Shown: positions 26,662 to 35,152 of the stretch, in pieces
Layout: every line of letters starts with the position of its first letter
How positions within the stretch are numbered: the stretch's first letter is position 1
From: an uncultured Bacteroides sp.
GTDB taxonomy: Bacteria > Bacteroidota > Bacteroidia > Bacteroidales > Bacteroidaceae
Length of the DNA stretch: 64,000 nt
Assembly (NCBI GenBank): GCA_900766195.1
Contig: CAAFUN010000045.1
Location: forward strand, 14,049-78,048
Direction of reading: 5' to 3'
Translations under genes and position numbers: made by a program
The notes under the pieces: model-generated
Told to the model about the DNA's origin: nothing
Database searches by the model: none
Seen by the model: only the letters and a program-made list of their open reading frames with translations

Positions 26662-29346
26662 TTAGAATAATTTCATCTGCCCCGTTATTTCGTCTACGAT
26701 GTCACCTTCTGTCTTACCATGATCGGGGTCGAGTATTTCCGGTTCTTCGTCTTCCTCTTCACTGTTGTTTGTCACCTTTGGCATTTCGGGCTGCCTCGTA
26801 GGCTCCAGCTCATTCACTGTGTCTATGGCAAAGGTGGTCAAGCGTTTTCCTTTTGCTTTGAAACCTTTCACTGCTATAAACTCGTCGGCATCTATAACCA
26901 GAGGCTCACGGAAATTGTCATGTCCACCAAAGATGATTTCAAGGCGCGGATAGTATTCATCTGTAAGCAGAATAAGGCGATTATTTTTATTGTCACCCAG
27001 GTAATTCTGCTTCTTATTTCCTGCTTCAAAATTGAAACGTTTAATGTATGGATAATCCTGCTGGTCGGCGTCGTATAATACGGCTGTCCATATTTTGTGC
27101 GGGTCATATTTTTCCAGAACGCGCACATTATCTTCGTAATGGTTGCTAAGATCGAAATTGCTGGTGTAGAATTCGCCATTGTCCAATACTACCAATATGC
27201 TATCGTCACTTTGAAACTCTCCAAGGAATTCACCCCGTCCATCATAGTTAAGCCGGAGTACATCACGATCAAACCACACCTTTCGTCCTCCAAGCGTTGA
27301 TCCTCCACGTTGTTTCAGAGCAACTTTGTGTACAGGCAGTTTGGTAAGGATATTACCCATGGCTTGACGTCCTTTGATACTGATTTTACTGAAATCTTCT
27401 TCAAAAATGATGCGGCGTACACGGGGATTGGGTTTTAGCGTCACTTTGATGATTTCAGCCTCACCGTTGGGGTTAGCACTGAAATAAGTAATGCGCGAGT
27501 CGGGGGTACCTTGTGAAACATCGTATTCGCGGTCACGCACTACGGAAGTCACGGCGAAGCGTTTGATATAGCTCGTTCCTTCTTTCCCATCACGATACAC
27601 CACGTTGTAGATGGTACGTTTATCATTCTTCTTGAATACATTGGCGTAGAGAATATTCTTACCAATAAATTTCTTGTCCGCCACGGGAGTAATAATATAC
27701 TTCCCATCACGGAAGAAGACGATGATATCATCCAGATCCGAACAAGTGGCTATGAATTCGTCTTTCTTCAGCGCTGTACCAATAAAGCCTTCTTCACGGT
27801 TGATGTAGAGCTTCTCATTGGCTTCAGCCACTTTGGCCACTTCAATGGTGTCGAAGTTGCGCAGTTCCGTGTGTCGAGGGAAATTCTTTCCGTATTTCTC
27901 TTTCAACATGCGGAACCACTCAATGGTGTACTCCACTAGGTTGGCCAGATGATGATCTACCTCCTCAATATCACCCTTCATTCGGGCAATGGTTTCATCG
28001 GCTTTGTCGGAGTTGAACTTCAGGATACGTCCCATCTTAATTTCCATCAGTTTGAGGATATCCTCTTTAGTTACTTCACGGATAAATTTGGGATAGAAGG
28101 GAGTTAGTCGTCCGTCAATATGTTCGCAAGCGGCATCCATACTTTTGGCCTGTTCAAACTCTTTATCCTTGTATATGCGCTCTTCGATGAATATTTTTTC
28201 AAGAGAAGCAAAATGGAGTGCTTCCTCAATCTCTTTCTTTCGTATCTCCAGTTCCAGCTTCAACAAATCCTGTGTGTTGTCTACAGCCTTTTTCAAGACA
28301 GTGCTTACTGTGAGGAAGTGTGGTTTTTGATTGTCGATGATGCAACAGTTGGGCGATATGCTTACTTCGCAATCGGTAAAGGCATATAAGGCATCAATTG
28401 TTTTATCCGATGATACTCCGGGAGCAAGGTGTACCAGTATTTCCACATTGGCGGAGGTGTTGTCATCCACCTTGCGTATTTTGATTTTCCCTTTGTCTAC
28501 TGCTTTCAATATGGAGTCTATCACTGTTGAAGTGGTTTTTCCATACGGTATTTCAGTAATGACCAGAGTCTTATTATCCAGCTTATTTATTTTGGAACGT
28601 ACTTTTACCGAGCCACCCCGTTCGCCGTCGTTATATTTAGATACGTCAATGGAACCTCCTGTTTGGAAATCGGGATAAAGTCTGAATTCTTCATCTTTGA
28701 GATAGTTGATAGATGCATCACATAGCTCGTTGAAGTTGTGTGGAAGGATCTTTGAAGAAAGTCCTACAGCAATGCCCTCTACTCCTTGTGCGAGTAGTAA
28801 CGGAAATTTTACAGGTAGCGTAACAGGCTCTTTGTTGCGTCCATCGTAAGAAAGTTTCCACTCTGTTGTTTTAGGATTAAATACCACATCGAGAGCAAAC
28901 TTCGACAGTCGGGCTTCTATGTAACGAGGTGCAGCAGCACTATCACCGGTGAGTATGTTACCCCAGTTTCCCTGGCAGTCTATGAGGAGGTCTTTTTGTC
29001 CGAGCTGCACTAATGCATCTCCTATGGAAGCATCACCGTGGGGGTGGAACTGCATGGTATGTCCCACAATATTAGCCACTTTATTGTAACGACCGTCCTC
29101 CATGCGGCGCATGGAGTGCAGAATGCGCCGTTGTACCGGCTTTAACCCGTCATTAAGATGAGGTACGGCACGTTCCAGAATAACATATGAAGCATAGTCC
29201 AGAAACCAGTTCTGATACATGCCACTAAGTTGGTGCTTTATGCTAGCATCTTTTACGTCTGCAGGTTTATAATCCGAATGTCCCTCGCCTCCGGCGGGGA
29301 GATCATTCTCCAAATCGTCTTTCGGTCCTTCTATATCTTCGCTCAT
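26662..29346 (-). CDS. parC: DNA topoisomerase IV / gyrase subunit A
   Basis: The 894-residue protein is the DNA-cutting subunit of a type IIA topoisomerase. The breakage-reunion domain begins with YASYVILERAVPHLNDGLKPV and has the active-site tyrosine Tyr142 in AAAPRYIEAR. The quinolone-resistance region reads HPHGDASIGDAL (101-112) and keeps the serine linked to drug sensitivity. The C-terminal wheel (about 520-840) is divergent and no canonical GyrA box is seen, which together with an acidic tail favours ParC over GyrA. The partner ATPase gene is not in this window. Confidence 0.85.
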   Translation of the reverse strand: MSEDIEGPKDDLENDLPAGGEGHSDYKPADVKDASIKHQLSGMYQNWFLDYASYVILERAVPHLNDGLKPVQRRILHSMRRMEDGRYNKVANIVGHTMQFHPHGDASIGDALVQLGQKDLLIDCQGNWGNILTGDSAAAPRYIEARLSKFALDVVFNPKTTEWKLSYDGRNKEPVTLPVKFPLLLAQGVEGIAVGLSSKILPHNFNELCDASINYLKDEEFRLYPDFQTGGSIDVSKYNDGERGGSVKVRSKINKLDNKTLVITEIPYGKTTSTVIDSILKAVDKGKIKIRKVDDNTSANVEILVHLAPGVSSDKTIDALYAFTDCEVSISPNCCIIDNQKPHFLTVSTVLKKAVDNTQDLLKLELEIRKKEIEEALHFASLEKIFIEERIYKDKEFEQAKSMDAACEHIDGRLTPFYPKFIREVTKEDILKLMEIKMGRILKFNSDKADETIARMKGDIEEVDHHLANLVEYTIEWFRMLKEKYGKNFPRHTELRNFDTIEVAKVAEANEKLYINREEGFIGTALKKDEFIATCSDLDDIIVFFRDGKYIITPVADKKFIGKNILYANVFKKNDKRTIYNVVYRDGKEGTSYIKRFAVTSVVRDREYDVSQGTPDSRITYFSANPNGEAEIIKVTLKPNPRVRRIIFEEDFSKISIKGRQAMGNILTKLPVHKVALKQRGGSTLGGRKVWFDRDVLRLNYDGRGEFLGEFQSDDSILVVLDNGEFYTSNFDLSNHYEDNVRVLEKYDPHKIWTAVLYDADQQDYPYIKRFNFEAGNKKQNYLGDNKNNRLILLTDEYYPRLEIIFGGHDNFREPLVIDADEFIAVKGFKAKGKRLTTFAIDTVNELEPTRQPEMPKVTNNSEEEDEEPEILDPDHGKTEGDIVDEITGQMKLF

Positions 29347-29396
29347 AGCTTTCCGGCAATATTCTATATCTGTATAATGCTAAAATCAGTTGAACG

Positions 29397-29428
29397 CAAA
29401 AATACGAATTTTATTGTCGATAAGCAAT
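29397..29428 (-). promoter_or_regulatory. Promoter upstream of the topoisomerase gene
   Basis: On the minus strand TATTTTTG (29397-29404) matches TAnnTTTG, with ATTG at 29425-29428 twenty bases upstream as a near -33 element. It lies about 50 bases before the start and could drive all three genes down to 24752. Confidence 0.55.
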
Positions 29429-29544
29429 AATCCGGTGTTTTTATATGTAATGATGGAATGCGCGCATACATCGGAATCCTTCTGTTTGGAGCGAAGTATT
29501 CTCTTTTTAATGAAATTCAACTAAAAGAGATTGGAGAAGCATAA

Positions 29545-30474
29545 TCAGAGAAAGAAGAGGGAAACTCCTGCAACACTTATTAGAGCCCCTATCACTTCCT
29601 TTAGCGTAATTTTTTGTTTAAAGAAAAGATGTGCCGGTAATAAAATGAATATGGGCGTGAGTGCCATGAGAGTAGATGCAATGCCGGCTTCGGTATACTG
29701 CACGGCCATTAAGGAAAAGGAAACGCCGATGAAGGGGCCGAATATGGTAGCACCCAGCGCTGCACCTGTTCCTTTCATGTCACGCCTCACTACGGCTAAT
29801 GTGTGAAACTGTTTTTGATACCCCATGACAAATATGAACCCCAGTGCTCCTGTTATTGCTCGGATAAAGGTGGAGGCGAATGGCAGTAGATCGGCAACGT
29901 CGGTCATGTGGGAGGGTATGCTCATTTCGTAAAAGTTCATTCCCACTTTGCTTAGCACAAGTCCCACTCCTTGCCCTATTCCGGCGCCTATACCCAATAA
30001 AACGCCTTTTAATGGTAGTTTCAGGCCTACTCTATGACCCGTCCCACGGTTTAGTATGGAGATTCCGATGCCTGTGACAGTCACCAGCATGCCGATAATG
30101 GCTTGTAAGGACATGTGTTCTCCTAAAATGATCCAGCCGGAGAATGCGGCCGCAATGGGTGCCAATGTCATAAACAACTGCCCGAAGCGTGAACCGATAA
30201 GCACGTAAGCATTAAACAGACAGTAGTCTCCCAATACGTAGCCTACAAAGCCTGAAAGGGATAGCCAAAACCATGTTTTGCCATCGGCATAGAGTGGAAG
30301 CGGAGAACCGGTGAACCACCATAATGTGGCACTCAACATCAGCAGAGAGAGTGTCATACGGATGACGTTGAGTTGCAGTGCTCCCAAACGCTTGCTCCCT
30401 ACTTCAGCAAAAAGAGCTGTCGCCGTCCATGAGATAGCAACGCCCAATGAAAGCACTTCACCTAAATAAACCAT
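29545..30474 (-). CDS. EamA/DMT-family transporter
   Basis: A polytopic inner membrane protein of about 309 residues with ten predicted helices arranged as two five-helix repeats, each ending in a conserved EamA-type pair (first repeat GWIILGEHMSLQAIIGMLVTVTG; second FKQKITLKEVIGALISVAG). Members export small metabolites such as amino acids; the substrate here cannot be read. The frame extends upstream to 30507, but a -7 promoter element sits inside that extension at 30494-30501, so the ATG at 30474 (MVYLGEVLSLG) is preferred. Confidence 0.88.
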   Translation of the reverse strand: MVYLGEVLSLGVAISWTATALFAEVGSKRLGALQLNVIRMTLSLLMLSATLWWFTGSPLPLYADGKTWFWLSLSGFVGYVLGDYCLFNAYVLIGSRFGQLFMTLAPIAAAFSGWIILGEHMSLQAIIGMLVTVTGIGISILNRGTGHRVGLKLPLKGVLLGIGAGIGQGVGLVLSKVGMNFYEMSIPSHMTDVADLLPFASTFIRAITGALGFIFVMGYQKQFHTLAVVRRDMKGTGAALGATIFGPFIGVSFSLMAVQYTEAGIASTLMALTPIFILLPAHLFFKQKITLKEVIGALISVAGVSLFFL

Positions 30475-30493
30475 ATCGTGTTTCTTTTGGGTG

Positions 30494-30501
30494 CAAAAGT
30501 A
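30494..30501 (-). promoter_or_regulatory. -7 element of the EamA gene that decides its start
   Basis: On the minus strand this is TACTTTTG, an exact TAnnTTTG match. It lies within the longest open frame, which implies that translation starts downstream at 30474. Confidence 0.5.
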
Positions 30502-30586
30502 CAACAAAACAGGAAGAACCGATTCTTCTTGTCCGGTATTCTTTTTAAGTCCTGTTCTGAATGTGTACTTTGGTCGGGATGCCGGC

Positions 30587-31393
30587 TTATAAACCCAGTC
30601 TTACCTTTAATAGACGGTATCCCGAAAGGCTTACTCTTAGTTTTACTCCATTTTTTAGCAGTACCTGGTAAGTCTCTTTTCCGAAGAGCTCCACTCGCGA
30701 TATTTGTGTAACATTTACAATGGTTGACCGATGGATGCGTACAAAGTTATCTTCAGGCAAATGAGTCTCGAAATATTTCATGGTTTGTTCCTTCACATAT
30801 TCGCCGTTAGGAGTGATCAAGGTGGTGTAGTCACCGCACGCCTGAATGTACAATATATCTTCCACTTTAACCAAATGGATGCGTGCCCCTTCTTTTATCG
30901 TGATACGGTCTATACACTCCTGCTGCGGTGTATCCTGCTCTTCAATCTGTTCCTCTTGTAGCGGAACAAAGTCACTCTCTTCGCACTCATAGTCTTTCAA
31001 TGTCAGTCGGTACCATAAGATAACGGCTATCCATGCCGGTATGCCAAACAATAGCCGGAAGGGGATGGTATGGGCAAAAGGAATGTAATGCATTCCTATG
31101 ATTCTAACCATGATATCACATATCATGAAACATCCTCCAATCCAAAGTAAAATTCCTATGATGGTGGCAATAAATACGGTTTGATTGATAGGGGAGAAAT
31201 CTATAACAATCCAAGCCAGATAAGTCAAGGCCATAAACCATCCGATGGTGGCGAGTCCGTCTATTGCAGCTGGGACCCATTCTGTTCCGGCATAAAAGCA
31301 GAGCAAGGTTGACAAGCTGAGCGCCAGGAACAGAGAAATGACCAGTGTCGGAATCCAGCGGTAAGGATAATCTAATATCGGATGAGCTTTCAT
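30587..31393 (-). CDS. Membrane-anchored LytTR-family transcriptional regulator
   Basis: A 268-residue protein. The first ~145 residues contain four hydrophobic segments (for example WIPTLVISLFLALSLSTLLCF and LDGLATIGWFMALTYL-like stretches). A charged linker rich in Glu/Gln follows, then a LytTR DNA-binding domain (about 170-265) with IHLVKVEDILYIQACGDYT and RIHRSTIVNVTQI. This is a one-component membrane regulator with no receiver domain. It begins 5 bases after the LiaF-like gene ends, so the two form an operon and probably one envelope-sensing module. Confidence 0.88.
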   Translation of the reverse strand: MKAHPILDYPYRWIPTLVISLFLALSLSTLLCFYAGTEWVPAAIDGLATIGWFMALTYLAWIVIDFSPINQTVFIATIIGILLWIGGCFMICDIMVRIIGMHYIPFAHTIPFRLLFGIPAWIAVILWYRLTLKDYECEESDFVPLQEEQIEEQDTPQQECIDRITIKEGARIHLVKVEDILYIQACGDYTTLITPNGEYVKEQTMKYFETHLPEDNFVRIHRSTIVNVTQISRVELFGKETYQVLLKNGVKLRVSLSGYRLLKVRLGL

Positions 31394-31398
31394 TTCTA

Positions 31399-32187
31399 CT
31401 AATCTTTAATCTCCAAGCCTCCGAAGGAGATATTTCCCCGGATAACCAGAATAAGTTCTTGATTGATGTTTGCGTTCTGCCAGCGTTTGTCTTCATATCC
31501 TCCAAAGAAAGAATTGCATTTGAATACAACCTTCCATTCGGAAGGTATATAGAGTTCTACTCCTCCCCAATTGCAATCGAGGTCAATATAAGTTTCTCCT
31601 GGCAGAATAGTCGTTCTACGCAGGTCTATAGTAGTTCCTCCAAAAGAACTTCTGACGTTGGCACCTTTGAATACTTCATCCAGCACCACATGACGCACTC
31701 CTCCGAATACATTATTTGAGTTTAAGAAACCGTCTTCCGATTTATATTGCTCGTCCGTAGTATTATTAAAGTGCTCGCGGTAATTTCGGCACCGTTCCAT
31801 CCGCATGTGTTGGTAATGGTGTGCGTGGTGATTTATCCAGTGTCTTCTGTTGCAGCTTTTCGTGAAAAATAGAATACCGCATGCAATCAGCGCTATGGGC
31901 CATACCAACATTTGAATATTTGTGGGTAACCCGATATTGGTGCCAAAAAGCAGATATGCTCCTACCGCCAACAAAATAACACCACTTATATAGTGACGGT
32001 GTATAATGGTGTAAACACCCAAAACGACGAGTAGGGTTTGCCACGACATAATGACGTCGAATACCTCATTGGTGATCCAGCCCAAGTTGCGGGCAAGTAG
32101 AACAATGCCAGATAGAATTAATAGAGAAGCAATCAGCAATTTGCCTGACAGTCTCCTGCGATATACAAACTTTTCTTCATCTTTCAT
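31399..32187 (-). CDS. LiaF-like membrane protein
   Basis: A 262-residue protein with four N-terminal membrane segments (about 14-110), a His/Arg-rich cytoplasmic or periplasmic linker (NRRHWINHHAHHYQHMRM), and a C-terminal beta-rich domain with repeated FGG/WGG motifs (NNVFGGVRHV, SSFGGTTIDL, NWGGVELYI, NISFGGLEI), as in the C-terminal domain of LiaF. In Firmicutes LiaF restrains a cell-envelope-stress two-component system; here it is the first gene of a pair with a LytTR regulator, so an analogous restraining role is an inference. Confidence 0.78.
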   Translation of the reverse strand: MKDEEKFVYRRRLSGKLLIASLLILSGIVLLARNLGWITNEVFDVIMSWQTLLVVLGVYTIIHRHYISGVILLAVGAYLLFGTNIGLPTNIQMLVWPIALIACGILFFTKSCNRRHWINHHAHHYQHMRMERCRNYREHFNNTTDEQYKSEDGFLNSNNVFGGVRHVVLDEVFKGANVRSSFGGTTIDLRRTTILPGETYIDLDCNWGGVELYIPSEWKVVFKCNSFFGGYEDKRWQNANINQELILVIRGNISFGGLEIKD

Positions 32188-32495
32188 CTTTATTCATTTT
32201 TTAGTAAGTGATGAGGCAAAGATATTCTATTTATCTAATCTACAGTAGTCTCACCGGACTATTTGAGGTGAGAAAACCGATAAATGCAGGGTATTGATCG
32301 ATGAGAAAAGATGGGAAATGCAGAATGTCAACTCCACTTTAGGCAAAATCAGAGTGAAAATTATCAGGCATTGCCAACCTTGATATGACAACCTTACATG
32401 TGCAGAATGTTCAACAGAATGTGTAAAGTGTGAAAAATGACTTTTATTTCAGCTGAAGGTACAAAAGGTCTTTTCCCTTTGGAATTATTTTCTCT
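32188..32495. other. Gap between LiaF-like and ECF sigma genes
   Basis: Apart from the -7 element at 32217-32224, this 308-base stretch holds the region downstream of the ECF sigma gene. I see no convincing hairpin terminator or open reading frame in it. Confidence 0.5.
32217..32224 (-). promoter_or_regulatory. -7 element of the LiaF-LytTR operon
   Basis: On the minus strand TATCTTTG matches TAnnTTTG exactly, about 30 bases upstream of the LiaF-like start. No clear -33 element is seen. Confidence 0.55.
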
Positions 32496-33146
32496 TTAAA
32501 AAAACTTGTTTGCGATAAATACAATGTAGATAACAGAAGAGGATACGTCGCTAACCACTTTGAATGATTTGGCATCCATGCCTTCTTTTTCCATGATTTT
32601 TTTTAGAGCGCCAATAGCTTGTTTTGACTTGTATTTAACCGTCCTTTCATTCATTTTCAAGACTTCAGCGGTTTCTCTAATGGTATAACCATCGCGGTGG
32701 AGCATCATAAATATCTCTCCAATTTTACCAGGAAAGTCTTTTAATATCCTATCAATAACCGATTCTAACTCTTTTACATCATATTCTTCCGATATATGGG
32801 TGTAAGATAATTCTTCTTCAACACTTTCCAATGTCTCATTATTCGCCAAAGCGATTGCGTTTGTGCTCTCTTTACGATAAAAATCGAGTATCCGATACAA
32901 TAAATAATTGGAAAGTAATCCTTTTGCATCTCCATTCGGATTACATTTAATTCTCAAAGGCTGTGTCCAGATATCTATCCAGAAATCTTGCATTACTCCC
33001 CCTGCAAGTTCAATATCCCGCACACGTAGGTTGGCCTTTTTTAATAAAAATTTATTGTATTTGCGATACAAGAAGTTGAAAGCATTCACATCTTTACGAG
33101 CTATTGCTTCAAGCAATTCCTGATCAGACATAGCTTCATTGTTCAT
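32496..33146 (-). CDS. ECF-type sigma factor, divergent from FecR
   Basis: A sigma factor of about 216 residues. Region 2 covers AFNFLYRKYNKFLLKKANL through DFWIDIWTQP (about 14-65), and region 4 covers IFMMLHRDGYTIRETAEVLKMNERTVKYKSKQ split over about 145-185. The protein ends in a hydrophobic tail (SSSVIYIVFIANKFF) beyond the usual region 4. The open frame reaches 33170, but an exact -7 promoter element lies at 33168-33175, so the ATG at 33146 is preferred. It is divergent from a FecR gene instead of preceding it. Likely target: the receptor-fasciclin gene set to the right. Confidence 0.88.
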   Translation of the reverse strand: MNNEAMSDQELLEAIARKDVNAFNFLYRKYNKFLLKKANLRVRDIELAGGVMQDFWIDIWTQPLRIKCNPNGDAKGLLSNYLLYRILDFYRKESTNAIALANNETLESVEEELSYTHISEEYDVKELESVIDRILKDFPGKIGEIFMMLHRDGYTIRETAEVLKMNERTVKYKSKQAIGALKKIMEKEGMDAKSFKVVSDVSSSVIYIVFIANKFF

Positions 33147-33167
33147 AGTTCGAATTATGATTTGATG

Positions 33168-33175
33168 CAAAAATA
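33168..33175 (-). promoter_or_regulatory. -7 element of the divergent ECF sigma gene
   Basis: On the minus strand this is TATTTTTG, an exact TAnnTTTG match, ending 22 bases upstream of the ATG at 33146. It overlaps the longest open frame, which argues for the shorter protein. Confidence 0.5.
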
Positions 33176-33502
33176 CACTAATTATATTACGATACGATTA
33201 AATCAGACCTTCCCCTAGTTAAATATAACTAAAGCTAAACTCTTAGAGAATATTTTTTTCTAAAGAGAAATTTCGATAGCTTTTCTATAATGTACGTTAG
33301 GCATACACGTTTTTTTTGAAGGAAATAAAAAAAACTTTTTTTGTTCATAACTTACTAACAATGTGATATATATATACTTTGTAATGGGTTTGATATCGAT
33401 ATGTAATATTTTCGTTACCCCCTTTTCCCAAAAAAACTACGATTCTTAAATAGACGGAGTAATGTTCTCCTAAAGAACAAGCAAGAAGAGAATAATTATA
33501 TA
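33176..33502. other. Divergent intergenic region between ECF sigma and FecR genes
   Basis: This very A/T-rich stretch of about 330 bases must hold the FecR-operon promoter. I find no exact TAnnTTTG on the plus strand; TATTTTCG at 33407-33414 is the nearest match. An ECF-dependent promoter with a different consensus is possible. Confidence 0.45.
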
Positions 33503-34636
33503 GTGAATACAAATGCATATAGTATGAAACAAAGAAAACAGGCTAATATGGATGAGGAATGTAAGAAACTTCTGCGTTCTCTCGGCTGGGCAACAGCCGT
33601 GCTGAAACGCTATTTTGAAGGGAAGTTGAACAAACACGAAAAAGAAATAGTAGAGGAGCATTTGAAATCTATAGACGAACAGTCTGATACGGAGGAAATA
33701 CTGCCGGAAAAGCAACTGGATGAAAGTGACGAAAGAATCAGAAGGCAGGTTTTCCTCCGATTGAACCTGAAGGATCCTGAAAAAGAAGAGAGAAAACCGT
33801 CATTCATTTCGGTTAAACTACTTAGGTTTGCTTTCATTCCGCTTTTCAAAAAATATGCAGGTATTGCAGCTGTATTTATTGCAGTTATAGCAACATCTTA
33901 CTTCGTTCTCAATGAAAGTCATTTTGGGAAGAAAGAACAGGTGGCATCGTTGCAGAATAAAATGATGCTGGTGCAAACAGGAGAAAGCGAAATGAAGAAA
34001 CTTACGTTGCCCGACGGTACAATATTATATGTTAACGCCGGGTCTCGCATAGATTATATCAAGAATCAGTTTAACAAGGAAAAACGAGAGATGTGGCTTG
34101 TTGGAGAAGCTTTTTTCGACGTAGCTAAGAACCCTAAAAAGCCGTTCATCATTCATACAGGGAATATACAAACCGTTGTCAGGGGAACTTCTTTCAACAT
34201 CAAAGCATATGGAGAGTTGAATGAGAATGTGGTATCCGTACGCACAGGCCGTGTGGAAGTTAAAGCAGCTGATAAAGTGTTGGATGTATTGACTGCAAAC
34301 AAGCAGATTGTGTATAACCGTCGGGATGGAAGCTTTAAGTCTACAGAATTACAGTCAAATGAAGCATCGGAGTGGATGAATGGAAATTTAACGCTGAATC
34401 ATGCAGACGGAAAAGAGTTGAAACTTCGTATCCGCCAATTTTATGGAATGGACTTAGAGGTTAAGAATGATGCTATGAAAAATATCGTATTACAAGCCTC
34501 ATTTGTCAAAGGGACATCATTGACACAAGTAATGGAATCACTAAAATTAATTTATGGTATAAAATATAAGATAGACAATCAGAATAAACAAGTACTAGTT
34601 TATTCAAATAACAAGCATTCTGGTAACAAGTCATAA
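33503..34636 (+). CDS. FecR-family anti-sigma factor
   Basis: A 377-residue single-pass membrane protein. The cytoplasmic N-terminal ~115 residues would bind the sigma factor; a membrane segment lies at about 117-137 (KKYAGIAAVFIAVIATSYFVL region). The periplasmic FecR domain (about 165-265) includes MKKLTLPDGTILYVNAGSRI, GEAFFDVAKNPKKPFIIHTG and VVRGTSFNIKAY. A DUF4974 domain (about 300-372) closes it. The frame opens with GTG at 33503; the ATG at 33524 is a plausible alternative. It should pass the receptor's signal to the divergent ECF sigma. Confidence 0.92.
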   Translation: MNTNAYSMKQRKQANMDEECKKLLRSLGWATAVLKRYFEGKLNKHEKEIVEEHLKSIDEQSDTEEILPEKQLDESDERIRRQVFLRLNLKDPEKEERKPSFISVKLLRFAFIPLFKKYAGIAAVFIAVIATSYFVLNESHFGKKEQVASLQNKMMLVQTGESEMKKLTLPDGTILYVNAGSRIDYIKNQFNKEKREMWLVGEAFFDVAKNPKKPFIIHTGNIQTVVRGTSFNIKAYGELNENVVSVRTGRVEVKAADKVLDVLTANKQIVYNRRDGSFKSTELQSNEASEWMNGNLTLNHADGKELKLRIRQFYGMDLEVKNDAMKNIVLQASFVKGTSLTQVMESLKLIYGIKYKIDNQNKQVLVYSNNKHSGNKS

Positions 34637-35152
34637 TGGATAATTAAAATAATATGAAAGAATTGAACAGTGGAGACGGCATTAGTCATGAAGTAATAAT
34701 GAATGACAAAATAATGGAATTCTGCCATTACTGCCTGAAAGGAACATCAGGCTCTGAAGAATATCAAATCCTAAACCCAATGAAAGTACAAAAAAGGAAA
34801 AGACTTGAAACGAATTTTAGCTATGAGAAAAAAAAGACGATGAGATCATGCCTGAAAACAAAGAGTGATCCCACTTTTTTTATTCAATCTGACCTTCAAA
34901 AGAGAATAGGATACTCTGGGAAATGTGAGACATAACTATTGATTAGTTATGCAATATTGGTCTTAGATGAAAACTGATTTTCAACCATGTTTTTTTAACT
35001 AGAACGATAGACATATCTGAGACTTTTTTAACCGAATTCAATTCTCTTCAAAAAAGGGGATAAGCCATGCTTTTGCTCTAAAATAAGAGAATCCATAATT
35101 ATATAAAGGGAAGTATAATAAGTAATTAAGTAAAAAACAATGTGTAATCACG
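34637..35152. other. Spacer between FecR and receptor genes
   Basis: These 516 bases hold only the doubtful small frame at 34654-34935. The part from 34936 to 35152 has no open frame and no clear -7 element. A long spacer here suggests a separate ECF-driven promoter for the receptor operon. Confidence 0.4.
34654..34935 (+). CDS. Doubtful small hypothetical protein
   Basis: An open frame of 93 codons begins 17 bases after the FecR stop. The product is polar and basic, with three cysteines near the middle and no signal peptide, membrane segment or recognisable domain. Its only support is its position in the operon. It could equally be untranslated leader of the receptor gene. Confidence 0.25.
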   Translation: MKELNSGDGISHEVIMNDKIMEFCHYCLKGTSGSEEYQILNPMKVQKRKRLETNFSYEKKKTMRSCLKTKSDPTFFIQSDLQKRIGYSGKCET

